A stretch of DNA of 64,000 nt from Rhodobacteraceae bacterium CG17_big_fil_post_rev_8_21_14_2_50_63_15. Lineage in GTDB: Bacteria > Pseudomonadota > Alphaproteobacteria > Rhodobacterales > Rhodobacteraceae. Below are positions 54,363 through 64,000 of the stretch, piece after piece. The notes below the pieces were generated by a model. That model was not told where the DNA came from, searched no databases, and saw only the letters and a list, made by a program, of their open reading frames with translations. The translations under genes and the position numbers were made by a program. How positions within the stretch are numbered: the first letter of the stretch is position 1; each line of letters opens with the position of its first letter. The stretch lies in NCBI GenBank assembly GCA_002783205.1, contig PFEY01000050.1, forward strand, positions 28,918 through 92,917. The letters are read 5' to 3'.

Positions 54363-55244
54363 CTACAGCGTTTCTGCGGCAATGTGCTGCCAGTCTTTCA
54401 TGCGGGCGCGAAACCATGTGCGTTGTCGCTTGGCATACTGCCTTGTCGCGGTGGTGACGGCCTCGCGCGCTTGATCAAGCGGGATCTCGCCGCGCAGATG
54501 AGCCATCAGGTCCTGAGCTCCAATGATCTTCGACGCAGGGCGCGTGGCGTCCCATGTGGCAAAATTTGCGCGCACTTCGTCCAGCGCGCCAGCCTTCAGC
54601 ATTGCATCGAAGCGTCGGGCAATGTGGACATCAAGCCAATCCTTGGCCGCCTCGATCAGAAGTGAGGTGCAGCCGGAGAGGGGCAACAAAGCGGGCGGTG
54701 TTGTCTCCTGCCAGGAGGCGAGGCCCCGACCGGTGGCATGCAGCACTTCCCAGGCGCGTTGGACACGCACCGGGTTCGCCCTGTCGATGCGCGCGCGGGT
54801 CTCGCCATCGAGATCGGCCAGCAGCCGGTCCAATCCTTCGGTCTTGAGCAGCTTGTCAGCCCTGAGCCGCAACGCCAGAGGCGTTGCAGGGATTTCGGCC
54901 AACCCCTCGGTCAAGGCCGAGAAGTATAATCCGGTGCCGCCGACGATGATGGGGCGCTCCGCCCTGCGCAGCACCTGCTCAACCTCTCGCAGCCAGTGTC
55001 CGGCGGAATAATCCGCCACTGGCGGCACATGACCATAGAGCATATGCGGCTGCGCGGCTTCTTCCTCGGGGCTGGGTCGAGCGCTAAGAATCCGCCAGTT
55101 CGCATAGACCTGTAGCGCGTCAGCATTGACAATGACGCCTCCCTGCGCCCGAGCAATCGCAAGAGCGAGGGTCGATTTTCCGCTGGCGGTCGGTCCTGCG
55201 ATCAGCACCGGGCGGTCGGGGTCTATGGTCCGGGAAATGTCCAT
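54363..55244 (-). CDS. miaA: tRNA dimethylallyltransferase
   Basis: A 293-residue MiaA. P-loop GPTASGKS (17-24), then [19 protein letters not shown] (DSMQVY block variant) and the late [17 protein letters not shown] block. It adds an isopentenyl group to A37 of tRNAs reading codons that begin with U. Divergent from pyrH. Confidence 0.92.
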   Translation of the reverse strand: MDISRTIDPDRPVLIAGPTASGKSTLALAIARAQGGVIVNADALQVYANWRILSARPSPEEEAAQPHMLYGHVPPVADYSAGHWLREVEQVLRRAERPIIVGGTGLYFSALTEGLAEIPATPLALRLRADKLLKTEGLDRLLADLDGETRARIDRANPVRVQRAWEVLHATGRGLASWQETTPPALLPLSGCTSLLIEAAKDWLDVHIARRFDAMLKAGALDEVRANFATWDATRPASKIIGAQDLMAHLRGEIPLDQAREAVTTATRQYAKRQRTWFRARMKDWQHIAAETL

Positions 55245-55385
55245 GCGGTGCGGTTATCCCGGAGAGTTCTCTTTGACGAGGCGGTTTTGCGCCCTTTTGG
55301 TCGAGACGCCTGGTTTCCCCGATTGCACCTTGGTGACATTTGCGACATTTTGCGCGCGATTGACCTGACGCAGCGGAGACTCCCG

Positions 55386-56117
55386 ATGACGATCCCGACT
55401 CCCACCCGCGCAAAGTTCACGCGCGTCATGCTCAAGATTTCCGGCGAGGCGCTGATGGGCGATCTGGGTTACGGATTGCATCCGCCCACGGTCGAACGGA
55501 TCGCGCGGGAGGTCAAGAGCGTGCATGATCTCGAGGTCGAGATCTGCATGGTGATCGGCGGCGGGAATATCTTTCGCGGTTTGCAAGGCTCGGCGCAGGG
55601 GATGGAGCGCACAACCGCCGATTACATGGGAATGCTGGCGACGGTGATGAACGCGCTTGCGATGCAGTCCGCGCTGGAAAAGATTGGCGTCTTTTGTCGG
55701 GTGATTTCGGCGATTCGTATGGATGAAGTGGCAGAGCCCTATATCCGCCGCCGCGCTGTGCGGCATCTTGAGAAGAAGCGTGTCTGCATCTTCGCAGCCG
55801 GAACGGGCAATCCCTATTTCACCACGGACACCGCGGCCACGCTGCGCGCCAACGAGATGGCCTGCGAGGCGATCTTCAAGGGCACCAAGGTGGATGGTGT
55901 TTATGACAAGGACCCGATCAAACATGCGGATGCCAAGCGTTATGACCGCGTCACTTATGACGAGGTGCTTGCGCAACATCTTGGGGTAATGGACGCCTCT
56001 GCCATAGCCTTGGCGCGCGACAACAACCTGCCAATCATCGTCTTTTCACTGGATGAACCAGGAGGTTTCAAGGGGATTCTCGCGGGCGAGGGGACCTATA
56101 CAACCGTTCATGGTTAA
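55386..56117 (+). CDS. pyrH: UMP kinase
   Basis: A 243-residue amino-acid-kinase-fold enzyme. [20 protein letters not shown] and ALEKIGVF-type strands mark the family. It phosphorylates UMP to UDP. ATG 55386 is placed behind CGGAGA; the longer frame upstream overlaps the divergent miaA promoter and is rejected. Heads the pyrH-frr-uppS-cdsA-dxr-rseP run. Confidence 0.95.
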   Translation: MTIPTPTRAKFTRVMLKISGEALMGDLGYGLHPPTVERIAREVKSVHDLEVEICMVIGGGNIFRGLQGSAQGMERTTADYMGMLATVMNALAMQSALEKIGVFCRVISAIRMDEVAEPYIRRRAVRHLEKKRVCIFAAGTGNPYFTTDTAATLRANEMACEAIFKGTKVDGVYDKDPIKHADAKRYDRVTYDEVLAQHLGVMDASAIALARDNNLPIIVFSLDEPGGFKGILAGEGTYTTVHG

Positions 56118-56165
56118 GGCAAAACAGGCGGCAAAGGATATGACCGCAACAAGGACTCGACAAAG

Positions 56166-56729
56166 ATGGCGGATGATACTGAAATTGACTTGGCCGGTCT
56201 GGAGCGTCGGATGGACGGTGCGATCGGAGCGCTCAAGACCGAATTTGCGTCGTTGCGGACCGGCAGAGCCTCGGCTTCGATGCTCGAACCGGTGTTGGTC
56301 GATGCCTATGGCACCAAGACGCCCATCAATCAGGTTGGCACCGTCAACGTGCCCGAGTCGCGTATGGTGACGATAAACGTCTGGGACAAGAGCCTCGTCG
56401 GCAAGGTTGAAAAGGCGATCCGTGAGAGCGGGTTGGGAATCAACCCGCAACTCAACGGCACGATCATCATGCTGCCAATCCCTGAACTGAACGAGGAGCG
56501 ACGCCGCGAATTGACCAAGGTTGCCTCGCAATATGCGGAACATGCTCGCGTTGCCGTGCGCAACGTGCGCCGCGATGGAATGGACCAGATAAAAAAGGCC
56601 AAGACCGGCAGCATGTCCGAGGATGACCAGAAATTCTGGGAGACCGAGGTGCAGGATCTGACGGATCGTTTCATCAAGCTGGTGGATGAAGCCCTCGACC
56701 ATAAACAAGCTGAAATCATGCAGGTTTGA
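56166..56729 (+). CDS. frr: Ribosome recycling factor
   Basis: A 187-residue [23 protein letters not shown] opens the domain and [15 protein letters not shown] is the conserved helix. Releases ribosomes after termination. Follows pyrH by 48 bases and meets uppS. Confidence 0.96.
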   Translation: MADDTEIDLAGLERRMDGAIGALKTEFASLRTGRASASMLEPVLVDAYGTKTPINQVGTVNVPESRMVTINVWDKSLVGKVEKAIRESGLGINPQLNGTIIMLPIPELNEERRRELTKVASQYAEHARVAVRNVRRDGMDQIKKAKTGSMSEDDQKFWETEVQDLTDRFIKLVDEALDHKQAEIMQV

Positions 56730-56731
56730 CG

Positions 56732-57472
56732 ATGACCTATGCGCCTGCGGCAAAAGAACAGCCCGTGAGTGATGGCCCTCGTCATGTAGCGATCATCATG
56801 GACGGCAATGGCCGTTGGGCTCAGGCGCGCGGTCGGCCCCGTCTTTTCGGGCATCATGCCGGTGCGCGGCGCGTTCGCGAGATTGTCGAGGCCTGCCCTG
56901 GACTAGGCGTGGATTATCTGACGATCTTTGCCTTTTCCACGGAGAACTGGAAACGCACCCAAACAGAGGTGGCGGGCCTGATGAGCCTGTTTCGTCGATA
57001 CATCATGAAGGAAATGCAGGAATTCGTGCGCTACAATGTGCGCGTGCGGTTCATCGGTGACCGTCTGCGGCTTGAAGTGAAGTTGCGTGCGCTGATGGAT
57101 GAAGCCGAAGCGATGACCAGGGACTGCTCCGGACTCAACCTGACGATCGCGATCAATTACGGCGGGCGTGACGAAGTGGCGCGTGCGACCAAGCGGCTGG
57201 CGGTGGATGTGGCCGAAGGTCGGCTGAAGCCGGAGGATGTCGATCTGGAGACCCTGCCGCGTTACCTTGATACCTGCGTGCTCCCCGATCCCGATCTGGT
57301 GATCCGAACCAGCGGTGAGGCGCGCATCTCGAACTTTCTTCTATGGCAATCGGCTTACGCGGAATACGAGTTCATCGACACGCTCTGGCCAGATTTTTCG
57401 GCAAGGATTTTTTCCGAAGTGCTGATGCAATATGGAGCGCGTGAGCGTCGGTTCGGGACCGTGCGCGCATGA
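56732..57472 (+). CDS. uppS: Isoprenyl (undecaprenyl) diphosphate synthase
   Basis: A 246-residue cis-prenyl synthase. IIMDGNGRWA (Asp24 region) and FAFSTENWKR are motifs of the family, and DLVIRTSGEARISNFLLWQ completes it. Makes the C55 carrier for cell-wall synthesis. A TTG at 56726 overlaps the frr stop, but ATG 56732 is the normal start. Confidence 0.94.
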   Translation: MTYAPAAKEQPVSDGPRHVAIIMDGNGRWAQARGRPRLFGHHAGARRVREIVEACPGLGVDYLTIFAFSTENWKRTQTEVAGLMSLFRRYIMKEMQEFVRYNVRVRFIGDRLRLEVKLRALMDEAEAMTRDCSGLNLTIAINYGGRDEVARATKRLAVDVAEGRLKPEDVDLETLPRYLDTCVLPDPDLVIRTSGEARISNFLLWQSAYAEYEFIDTLWPDFSARIFSEVLMQYGARERRFGTVRA

Positions 57473-58248
57473 CTGCTTCCCCGCGATGGTCTGATCTGGT
57501 GCCCCGGCTGTTGTCGGGTGTCGTGATGATCGCGGTCGGAGCGGGGGCGATCTGGGTCGGCGGGCTGAGCTTTGCGGCGCTCGTTTCTGTCTTGGCTGGG
57601 CTGATGATCTGGGAAGGTGCGAGCATGTTCGGCGCTCTCGATGCAGTGCGTTCGGGCGTGCTGGCGACGATGGCCTTGGCGCTTGCACTCTGGCTCCCGG
57701 GGATGATGGCGCTGCCGTTGCTTTTGGCGGCAGCATTGGTTGCGGCAAGCACGATCGAACGCGAGCGCGGGCCGTTTCTGGCTCTGGCGCTGTGGTCGCT
57801 TGTGGGGTGCTACGCGATGGGCCTCCTGCGCGCTGAGGCGGGGCTCATCTGGGTGCTCTGGCTGGTGGCGGTGGTGGTCATCTCCGACGTGGCAGGCTAC
57901 TTCATGGGGCGGATCCTCGGGGGCGCAAAGTTCTGGCCGCGCGTCAGCCCCAAGAAAACATGGTCCGGCACCATTTCCGGCTGGGTTGGATCAGGGGTGA
58001 TCGGTCTTTTGTTCGCCGAACCCACCGGGGCAGGCTTGGTGCTGGTGCCCGTCTCGATGTTTGTCGGCTTTGCCGGGCAGATGGGCGATATAGCAGAAAG
58101 TGCCGTCAAGCGTCTTCGTGGCATCAAGGACAGCTCAAACCTCATTCCCGGCCATGGCGGCGTGCTCGACCGGTTTGACGCGATGCTGGGGGCGGCGCTG
58201 GTCGTGATGTTCCTCTGGATGGTCGGCGTTTTGCCTAGTGTGACATGA
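57469..58248 (+). CDS. cdsA: Phosphatidate cytidylyltransferase
   Basis: A 259-residue membrane enzyme with about seven helices. SPKKTWSGTISGWVG and DSSNLIPGHGGVLDRFDAML form the CdsA signature. It makes CDP-diacylglycerol. Overlaps uppS and dxr by 4 bases. Confidence 0.92.
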   Translation: MTASPRWSDLVPRLLSGVVMIAVGAGAIWVGGLSFAALVSVLAGLMIWEGASMFGALDAVRSGVLATMALALALWLPGMMALPLLLAAALVAASTIERERGPFLALALWSLVGCYAMGLLRAEAGLIWVLWLVAVVVISDVAGYFMGRILGGAKFWPRVSPKKTWSGTISGWVGSGVIGLLFAEPTGAGLVLVPVSMFVGFAGQMGDIAESAVKRLRGIKDSSNLIPGHGGVLDRFDAMLGAALVVMFLWMVGVLPSVT

Positions 58249-59417
58249 AGAGGATTTCAATTCTTGGCGCGACCGGGTCAATCGGGCAGAGCACGATTGA
58301 CCTTGTTGCGCGCGCGCCAGAAGATTTTAAGGTTGTAGCGCTGACCGGGGGCCGCAATGTCAAGCGGCTGGCAGCCGATTGCATTGCGCTCGGAGCAGAA
58401 GTTGCCGTGACGGCGCATGACGATCTGTTGCCGGATTTGCGCGCTGCCCTTGAGGGAACCGGGATCGAGGCGGCGGCGGGTGTCCAGGCGTTGATCGAGG
58501 CTGCCCGCCGTCCGGCAGATTGGGTGATGTCGGCGATTGTCGGGGCCGCGGGACTTGCCCCCGGCCTTGCGGTCCTTGAAGAAGGCACGACGCTGGCCCT
58601 TGCAAACAAGGAGTCTCTGGTCACTGCCGGACCACTCCTGCTGGAAACTGCGCGCCGCACGGGGGCAAGGATCTTGCCGGTGGACAGCGAACATTCGGCG
58701 ATATTTCAGGCGTTGGTCGGTGAGGACAAGACCGCCGTGTCGCGGGTGATCATCACCGCTTCGGGGGGAGCGTTCCGGGACTGGCCGCTGGACCGGCTGG
58801 CCAAGGCCACGGTTGCAGAGGCCTCGTCACATCCGAACTGGGATATGGGGCAACGGATCACGATCGACAGCGCTTCGATGTTCAACAAGGCGCTGGAGAT
58901 GATCGAGGCGCGCGAATTCTTCGATTTCGCGCCCGACCAGATCGAGGTTCTCATTCATCCGCAATCGGTGGTGCATGCACTTGTGGGGTTTTGCGATGGC
59001 GGGTTGATGGCGCATGTCGGCCCGCCCGATATGCGCCACGCGATCGGTTATGCGCTGAACTGGCCCGCGCGTCGGGCACTGCCGGTCGCGACGCTGGATC
59101 TGGCCGCTGTCGGCCGGCTCGAATTTCACACCCCCGATCTCATGCGCTATCCGGCGCTTCGACTGGCGCGCGAGGTGATGACCCGGCGTGGCGTGTCAGG
59201 CGCGATCTTCAATGCCGCAAAGGAACGCGCGCTCGATCATTTCATTGCGGGGCATATCGTGTTTACCGACATGCAGAGCGTGGTCGAGGAGGTTCTGGAC
59301 GCGCTCTGCGATGCCCCCGAGGCGCGGAATGCCGGGTTGACCCTTGATGTTGTGGCCCGGATGGACCATCTGGCAAGAATGCGCGCCGATCAGGTCGTGA
59401 GTGCACGAAAAACTTAA
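58245..59417 (+). CDS. dxr: 1-deoxy-D-xylulose 5-phosphate reductoisomerase
   Basis: A 390-residue DXR. ISILGATGSIGQSTIDL holds the NADPH site; ANKESLV, LPVDSEHSAIFQAL and HPNWDMGQRITIDSA hold the active site. Second step of the MEP isoprenoid route. Confidence 0.95.
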   Translation: MKRISILGATGSIGQSTIDLVARAPEDFKVVALTGGRNVKRLAADCIALGAEVAVTAHDDLLPDLRAALEGTGIEAAAGVQALIEAARRPADWVMSAIVGAAGLAPGLAVLEEGTTLALANKESLVTAGPLLLETARRTGARILPVDSEHSAIFQALVGEDKTAVSRVIITASGGAFRDWPLDRLAKATVAEASSHPNWDMGQRITIDSASMFNKALEMIEAREFFDFAPDQIEVLIHPQSVVHALVGFCDGGLMAHVGPPDMRHAIGYALNWPARRALPVATLDLAAVGRLEFHTPDLMRYPALRLAREVMTRRGVSGAIFNAAKERALDHFIAGHIVFTDMQSVVEEVLDALCDAPEARNAGLTLDVVARMDHLARMRADQVVSARKT

Positions 59418-59426
59418 GGATAGAGC

Positions 59427-60776
59427 GTGGATATTCTAACTATTTTGCCGCAATTCGGTAATGCTTTCATGACGATAATCGCCTTTGTCGTGGCGCTTTC
59501 GGTGATTGTGGCGGTGCATGAATATGGCCATTACATCGTTGGTCGCTGGTCCGGGATCAAGGCCGAGGTGTTCTCTTTGGGCTTTGGGCCGGTGCTCTGG
59601 TCGCGCATGGATCGGCACGGCACGCGGTGGCAGGTGGCGGCATTGCCATTTGGCGGTTTCGTGAAATTTCTCGGCGATGCTGATGCGGCGAGCGGCAAGG
59701 ATTCCGCAGTGATGGCCGCAACTCCGCCAGAGCGTTTGCGACAGACCATGCATGGGGCCCCCCTCTGGGCGCGCTCCGCCACGGTGGTGGCGGGGCCGGT
59801 CTTCAATTTCATTCTGTCGATTGTCATATTTGCCGCAGTCATGATGGCTCAGGGCAAGACCGCCGATCCACTTACAGTCGGCGCCTTGCGGCCGCTCCCC
59901 GTAGAGGGGTTGAGCCTTCAGCCGGGCGATCGGGTGCTGGCCATCGAGGGCCGTGCGCTGCCTGCGTTCGGGAAGGATGAGGCATTCGCTGCGTTCATCG
60001 ATGATCTGCCCAGACGTGCCTTGCTTGCCTATGAAGTCAGCCGCGAAGGAACCGCGTTGCGCGTTTTGGGGCCACAGCTCATGCCGCCGATTGTCAACGG
60101 CGTCGCCCCGCAATCGGCCGCATTTGCCTCGCAGATTCAGCCGGGGGATGTGATCACCGCAATCAACGATACGCCAATCGTTGCCTTCTCGGAATTGCGC
60201 GCCTTTGTCGAGGGCTCGGAGGGCGCGACGTTTGATCTGCATCTCTGGCGTGCGGGTGGCGAGACCCTTGTTGTGCCGATCACTCCGCGGCGGGTGGACG
60301 AGCCACAGGGCGAGGGTGGCTTTCGCACCGAATGGCGGGTCGGCATTATGGGCGGGCTGGCTTTTGAGCCCGCGACTGCGAGCCTTGGTCCGATTGCGGC
60401 GGTGAGTGATGCGGTCGGGCAAACGCTGGAGATCATTCAGGGCTCGCTGTCCGGACTCTATCATATGGTCACTGGTGCGATCAGCAGTTGCAACATGTCC
60501 GGTCCCATCGGCATTGCGCAGGTCTCTGGCGCGATGGCCAGTCAAGGCGCGCAAAGCTTCATCTGGTTCATTGCCGTGCTCTCGACCGCAGTGGGGCTGC
60601 TCAATCTCTTTCCTGTGCCTGTGCTCGATGGCGGGCATCTGGTGTTTTATGCCTACGAGGCGGTAGCGGGACGTCCGCCAAGCGATCGGGCGCTGCGCGT
60701 TCTGATGAGCATCGGTCTCACGCTGGTTTTGTCGCTGATGGTGTTTGCGCTGTTCAACGACATCTTCTGCCCGTGA
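59427..60776 (+). CDS. rseP: RseP-type site-2 intramembrane metalloprotease
   Basis: A 449-residue membrane protease starting at GTG 59427 (AAGGA upstream). HEYGH at 31-35 binds zinc; two PDZ-like segments lie in the middle; NLFPVPVLDGGHLV is the third conserved block. Cleaves anti-sigma factors and remnant signal peptides. It would normally be followed by bamA; here a cell-wall amidase comes next. Confidence 0.93.
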   Translation: MDILTILPQFGNAFMTIIAFVVALSVIVAVHEYGHYIVGRWSGIKAEVFSLGFGPVLWSRMDRHGTRWQVAALPFGGFVKFLGDADAASGKDSAVMAATPPERLRQTMHGAPLWARSATVVAGPVFNFILSIVIFAAVMMAQGKTADPLTVGALRPLPVEGLSLQPGDRVLAIEGRALPAFGKDEAFAAFIDDLPRRALLAYEVSREGTALRVLGPQLMPPIVNGVAPQSAAFASQIQPGDVITAINDTPIVAFSELRAFVEGSEGATFDLHLWRAGGETLVVPITPRRVDEPQGEGGFRTEWRVGIMGGLAFEPATASLGPIAAVSDAVGQTLEIIQGSLSGLYHMVTGAISSCNMSGPIGIAQVSGAMASQGAQSFIWFIAVLSTAVGLLNLFPVPVLDGGHLVFYAYEAVAGRPPSDRALRVLMSIGLTLVLSLMVFALFNDIFCP

Positions 60777-60894
60777 GCGCCGTACCGGTGGAGCGCGGTG
60801 TGATTTGAGTATTTGCAGAACAGTGAAAACGCCGGGCCTTTTCGGGTTCCGAGGCGGCTCTGTCCTTGTCAGGGAAGACGCCGGGGCTTGGTTG

Positions 60895-62130
60895 TTGAGC
60901 AACAGGCTCATCAAAGGGCTGGTGTTTCTGGTGATGGTGCTCATTGCCCCGCTGGCGCAGTCCGAAGAAACGGTTTTCAGAGGTCTTGCACGCGTCGACG
61001 CGGTAGCGAGCGCGATTACCGACACGCGGCGGGGGATCGAGGTGCATCTGCGCCTGAGTCAGGGCGTGCCCTACCGGGTCTTCACGCTCGATACGCCGGC
61101 GCGTCTGGTCCTCGATTTTCGAGAGGTGGACTGGGGTGGTGCGAAAGCGGCCGGGCTGATCTACGGGATGCGCGCCAAAGGCCTGCGTCTGGGGCAGATC
61201 CGGCCCGGCTGGTCGCGCATGGTGGTCGATCTGGCTGCACCGCATGTTCTGGAGGAAGCCGGGCTGAACGTTGATCGCCAGACGGGTGTGGCCGAGCTGC
61301 GGGTCGTGCTGGGGCCGCCAAATGCAGAGGCCTTTTCTGCTGCTTCAGGCCCACCTGATCTGCCGGGTTGGGATCTGCCGGATCCGCAGTCAGCCCTTCA
61401 TTCAGGGCCGCGCGCAACAGGTGATTCCAGTTTCACGGTGGTGCTTGATCCGGGTCATGGCGGGATTGATCCCGGGGCTGAGGTGGAAAGCGCCATAGAG
61501 AAAGACCTGATGCTTCAATTTGCCCTCGAATTGCGAGAGCTTCTCTTGCGGGCTGGCGGGTTCGAGGTGGTTTTGACGCGCGAGGCGGACGAGTTCGTCT
61601 CGCTGGAGCGGCGGGTGGCCTTGGCGCATCGGGCGGAAGCCGACGTCTTCATCTCGTTGCACGCTGACGCATACTCGGATGCACGGGCGCGCGGAACATC
61701 GGTCTACACTCTGTCTGACACGGCGTCCGACGCGGCGAGCGCAGCGCTGGCCGAGCGTCACAATCGCACCGATATTCTGGCCGGGGTTGATCTGAGTGGC
61801 CAGGATGACATCCTGGCCGATGTCCTCATCGACCTCGCGCGCATAGAGACTGCACCGCGCGCCGAACGGCTGGCCGACGCAATCATTGACGAATTGACAT
61901 CGCGAAAGTTGCCCCTCTTGACCCGACCGCTGCGGCAAGCGGGCTTTTCTGTGCTGAAGGCGCCGGATGTTCCGTCGGTGCTCATCGAGGTTGGATATCT
62001 GTCGAGTCCTCGTGACCTTGCAAATCTGCGCGATGCGGTCTGGCGTGCCGGTGTGGCCGAGGCGTTGCGCGACGCGCTGAGTGCATGGCGTCAGGAAGAT
62101 ATGGCGCGTGCCGGACTGGTTCGGCAATGA
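60895..62130 (+). CDS. amiC: N-acetylmuramoyl-L-alanine amidase (AMIN + Amidase_3)
   Basis: About 411 residues. A TTG at 60895 (or 60892) gives a good signal peptide (LSNRLIKGLVFLVMVLIAPL, ending near AQS), so I prefer it to longer frames with no signal. The AMIN domain (about 40-130) is followed by the zinc amidase: LDPGHGGIDPGA, SLHADAY and IEVGYLSSPRD. It cuts the stem peptide from murein at division. The exact start is uncertain. Confidence 0.87.
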   Translation: MSNRLIKGLVFLVMVLIAPLAQSEETVFRGLARVDAVASAITDTRRGIEVHLRLSQGVPYRVFTLDTPARLVLDFREVDWGGAKAAGLIYGMRAKGLRLGQIRPGWSRMVVDLAAPHVLEEAGLNVDRQTGVAELRVVLGPPNAEAFSAASGPPDLPGWDLPDPQSALHSGPRATGDSSFTVVLDPGHGGIDPGAEVESAIEKDLMLQFALELRELLLRAGGFEVVLTREADEFVSLERRVALAHRAEADVFISLHADAYSDARARGTSVYTLSDTASDAASAALAERHNRTDILAGVDLSGQDDILADVLIDLARIETAPRAERLADAIIDELTSRKLPLLTRPLRQAGFSVLKAPDVPSVLIEVGYLSSPRDLANLRDAVWRAGVAEALRDALSAWRQEDMARAGLVRQ

Positions 62131-62239
62131 GCCTTGGTCAGAGTCTTGGGCAACAATCGGCTGAGAGGCAGGCCTGTTCCCTTTTGACCCGACAGGCCGG
62201 GATGCCTATATCGAGCGATCAGGAGGTGCGGGTGAAGTA

Positions 62240-64000
62240 GTGTTACGTCCGATTCTATCTCTCTTGGGAACCGTGTTCAGCCTGATCACCCTTGCCGTGG
62301 TGATTGTCGGGCTCAGTCTCGGTGCGGTTCTGCATATCTATGGCAAGGATCTGCCGAGTCACGAATCGCTTGCCAATTACACTCCCCCCACCATCAGCCG
62401 GATTTATTCCGGCGAAGGACGGATCATCGACGAATTCGCGCAGGAACGTCGCCTGTTCACGCCCGCCGCCGATATTCCCGATCTGGTGAAACAGGCCTTC
62501 ATCAGTGCGGAGGACAAGAACTTCTACATACATGGGGGCTATGACGCCCTGGGCATTGCCTCGGCACTGGTGGATGCGGTCAAGTCGCGCGGACGCAACG
62601 TGCGCGGTGCCTCGACCATCACGCAGCAGGTGATGAAGAACTTCCTTTTGTCGGGTGATCGGCAGATGGAGCGCAAGATCAAGGAAATCATCCTTGCCAC
62701 CCGGATCGAGGAGACGCTGAGCAAGGAAAAGATCCTCGAGCTCTATCTGAACGAGATCTTTCTGGGTCAGAACAGCTATGGGGTGGCGGCCGCGGCGCAG
62801 ACCTATTTCAACAAGAACCTGCGCGATCTGGCCCCGCATGAGGCGGCGATGCTGGCCTCGATGCCAAAGGCGCCGAGCGACTATCACCCGGTTCGCCAGA
62901 AGGAGCGCCTGCTTGAGCGGCGCAATTTCGTGCTCCGGGAGATGTGGGAAAACGGCTATCTCTCGCAGGCGGAATACGAGGCCGAACGCGCGCAGCCGCT
63001 GCGCTCGGTGCAGAACGGGGATTTCACGCCTTTCAGCGCCGAATTGCCGCCCCGTGATTATTTTACCGACGAGATCCGTCGGCAGCTCAGTCTCGAATTC
63101 GGCGAGGGCGAATTCTTTACCGGCGGGCTGAGCGTGCGGGCGACCATCGACCCGGACATGCAGGTGCATGCCGCGCGAGCGCTGCGCCGTCAGCTCGAAG
63201 CCTATGACCGCGGGCAGGGGCGCTGGCGCGGCACGGGCCTCAAGCTGCCGCCCGAGGTTCTCGGCAACGAGGCCGACTGGGGCCCGGCGTTGGCCGCACT
63301 CGTGGTGCCGCGCGACATCGATCTGGACGGGCCATGGCGGCCGGCGGTGGTGCTGGAGCCGGGCGATCAGGCGATGCGGATCGGCATCGAGGGGATCGAG
63401 GGAGTGCAGGAGGTGCCGCGCAAGGACATTTCCTGGCTGCGCGGCGATTTCAACGCGACCTTCGCGCCGGGCGATGTGGTGCATGTGCGCGCCGTCAATG
63501 ACGACAGCGGGGCCGTTTCGCATTGGAGCCTGCGGCAGGTGCCCGAGGTGCAGGGCGGGTTCATGGCGATGGATGTCAACACCGGCCGTGTGATCGCGAT
63601 GCAGGGCGGGTTCTCCTATCAGGCGTCGGTGTTCAATCGTGCGACACAGGCGATGCGCCAGCCGGGTTCTGCGTTCAAGCCCTTCGTCTACGCCGCTGCG
63701 CTCGACAGTGGATATTCGCCGGCCACGATCGTGGTCGATGCCCCGATCGAGATCAACACGCCGCAGGGCCTGTGGCGCCCGCGCAATTCCTCGAACAAGT
63801 TCTACGGCCCGACACCCTTGCGCACCGGCATCGAGCAGTCGCGCAACCTGATGACCATCCGCCTCGCGCAGGAAGTGGGGATGGATGTCGTTGCCGCTTA
63901 TGCCGAACGTTTCGGCGTCTATGAGCGGATGGGGCAGTTTCTCGCCAATTCGCTGGGGTCGGAGGAAACCACGCTCTACAACATGGTGGCGGCCTACGCG
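62240..64000 (+). CDS. mrcA: Penicillin-binding protein 1A (3' partial)
   Basis: 587 codons are visible before the right edge. Start GTG 62240 sits after an AGGAGG site (13 bases away). One membrane anchor (about 5-28), then the glycosyltransferase (AEDKNFYIHGGYD, GASTITQQVMKNF) and the transpeptidase start (GSAFKPFVYA with SxxK, SRN motif). Class A PBP making peptidoglycan; pairs functionally with the amidase upstream. Confidence 0.93.
   Translation, partial: MLRPILSLLGTVFSLITLAVVIVGLSLGAVLHIYGKDLPSHESLANYTPPTISRIYSGEGRIIDEFAQERRLFTPAADIPDLVKQAFISAEDKNFYIHGGYDALGIASALVDAVKSRGRNVRGASTITQQVMKNFLLSGDRQMERKIKEIILATRIEETLSKEKILELYLNEIFLGQNSYGVAAAAQTYFNKNLRDLAPHEAAMLASMPKAPSDYHPVRQKERLLERRNFVLREMWENGYLSQAEYEAERAQPLRSVQNGDFTPFSAELPPRDYFTDEIRRQLSLEFGEGEFFTGGLSVRATIDPDMQVHAARALRRQLEAYDRGQGRWRGTGLKLPPEVLGNEADWGPALAALVVPRDIDLDGPWRPAVVLEPGDQAMRIGIEGIEGVQEVPRKDISWLRGDFNATFAPGDVVHVRAVNDDSGAVSHWSLRQVPEVQGGFMAMDVNTGRVIAMQGGFSYQASVFNRATQAMRQPGSAFKPFVYAAALDSGYSPATIVVDAPIEINTPQGLWRPRNSSNKFYGPTPLRTGIEQSRNLMTIRLAQEVGMDVVAAYAERFGVYERMGQFLANSLGSEETTLYNMVAAYA

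Noticed and set aside
62255-63523. Minus-strand frame of 422 residues over the PBP1A gene
   Set aside because: Shadow of PBP1A: the plus frame has clear glycosyltransferase and transpeptidase motifs and this one has none.

Overview
The window is about 64 kb of GC-rich chromosomal DNA from an alphaproteobacterium, most likely a Rhodobacterales/Roseobacter-type organism. This is inferred from family content and gene order: a type III glutamine synthetase beside a three-gene split glutamate-synthase-like set, a cysG-DUF2849-cysI-cysH-DUF934 sulfur operon facing an Lrp regulator, a livHMGF cluster with a small extra membrane protein, and an infC whose only sensible start is a rare ATA codon. No phage, plasmid or CRISPR feature was seen.

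Layout. (1) 1-7969: a tightly overlapping plus-strand operon with the end of an unknown gene, an FHA-domain protein, a PP2C phosphatase, three different dynamin-type GTPases, a small possible roadblock-like protein and an orphan protein. This is the best candidate for an undescribed system: phospho-dependent signalling joined to membrane-remodelling GTPases. (2) 8.3-17 kb: a universal stress protein; a minus-strand glnT/gmaS plus glx/mgs-like set; and a divergent set of three tiny membrane proteins with an APC-type permease. (3) 17.1-33.7 kb: a 16-kb catabolic/transport block bounded by two decayed IS3-family relics. It holds an acetoin/pyruvate-dehydrogenase-like operon (E1 alpha, E1 beta, free-standing lipoyl protein, lipoyl-less E2, lipoate ligase), a Tat-linked GMC dehydrogenase, an exported VOC protein, a HupE-like protein, an AcoR-type regulator with a broken ATPase, and a complete liv ABC transporter. 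(4) 33.7-48.4 kb: housekeeping and sulfur genes (DUF2892, DnaJ-type, infC, a ferredoxin-NADP reductase, the cys operon, lrp, tpiA, Fe-S assembly factors, a RimB-RimK fusion, an NfeD/stomatin pair, tgt). (5) 48.4-64 kb: an ATP-grasp protein, lon with a heat-shock-like promoter, an HU-like gene, tRNA-Val(CAC), miaA, then the translation/envelope run pyrH-frr-uppS-cdsA-dxr-rseP, followed by a cell-wall amidase and a PBP1A that runs off the window.

How the genes work together. The first operon pairs a phosphatase and a phosphothreonine reader with GTPases, so a Ser/Thr kinase is expected upstream of the window. The glnT block probably handles glutamine or gamma-glutamyl-amide nitrogen. The 17-25 kb operon looks like oxidation of an alcohol or ketone by a GMC enzyme, then thiamine-dependent cleavage and acyl transfer. 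The cys operon makes sulfide from APS/PAPS and makes siroheme for its own sulfite reductase. All functions are assigned by reading motifs; no database search was possible.
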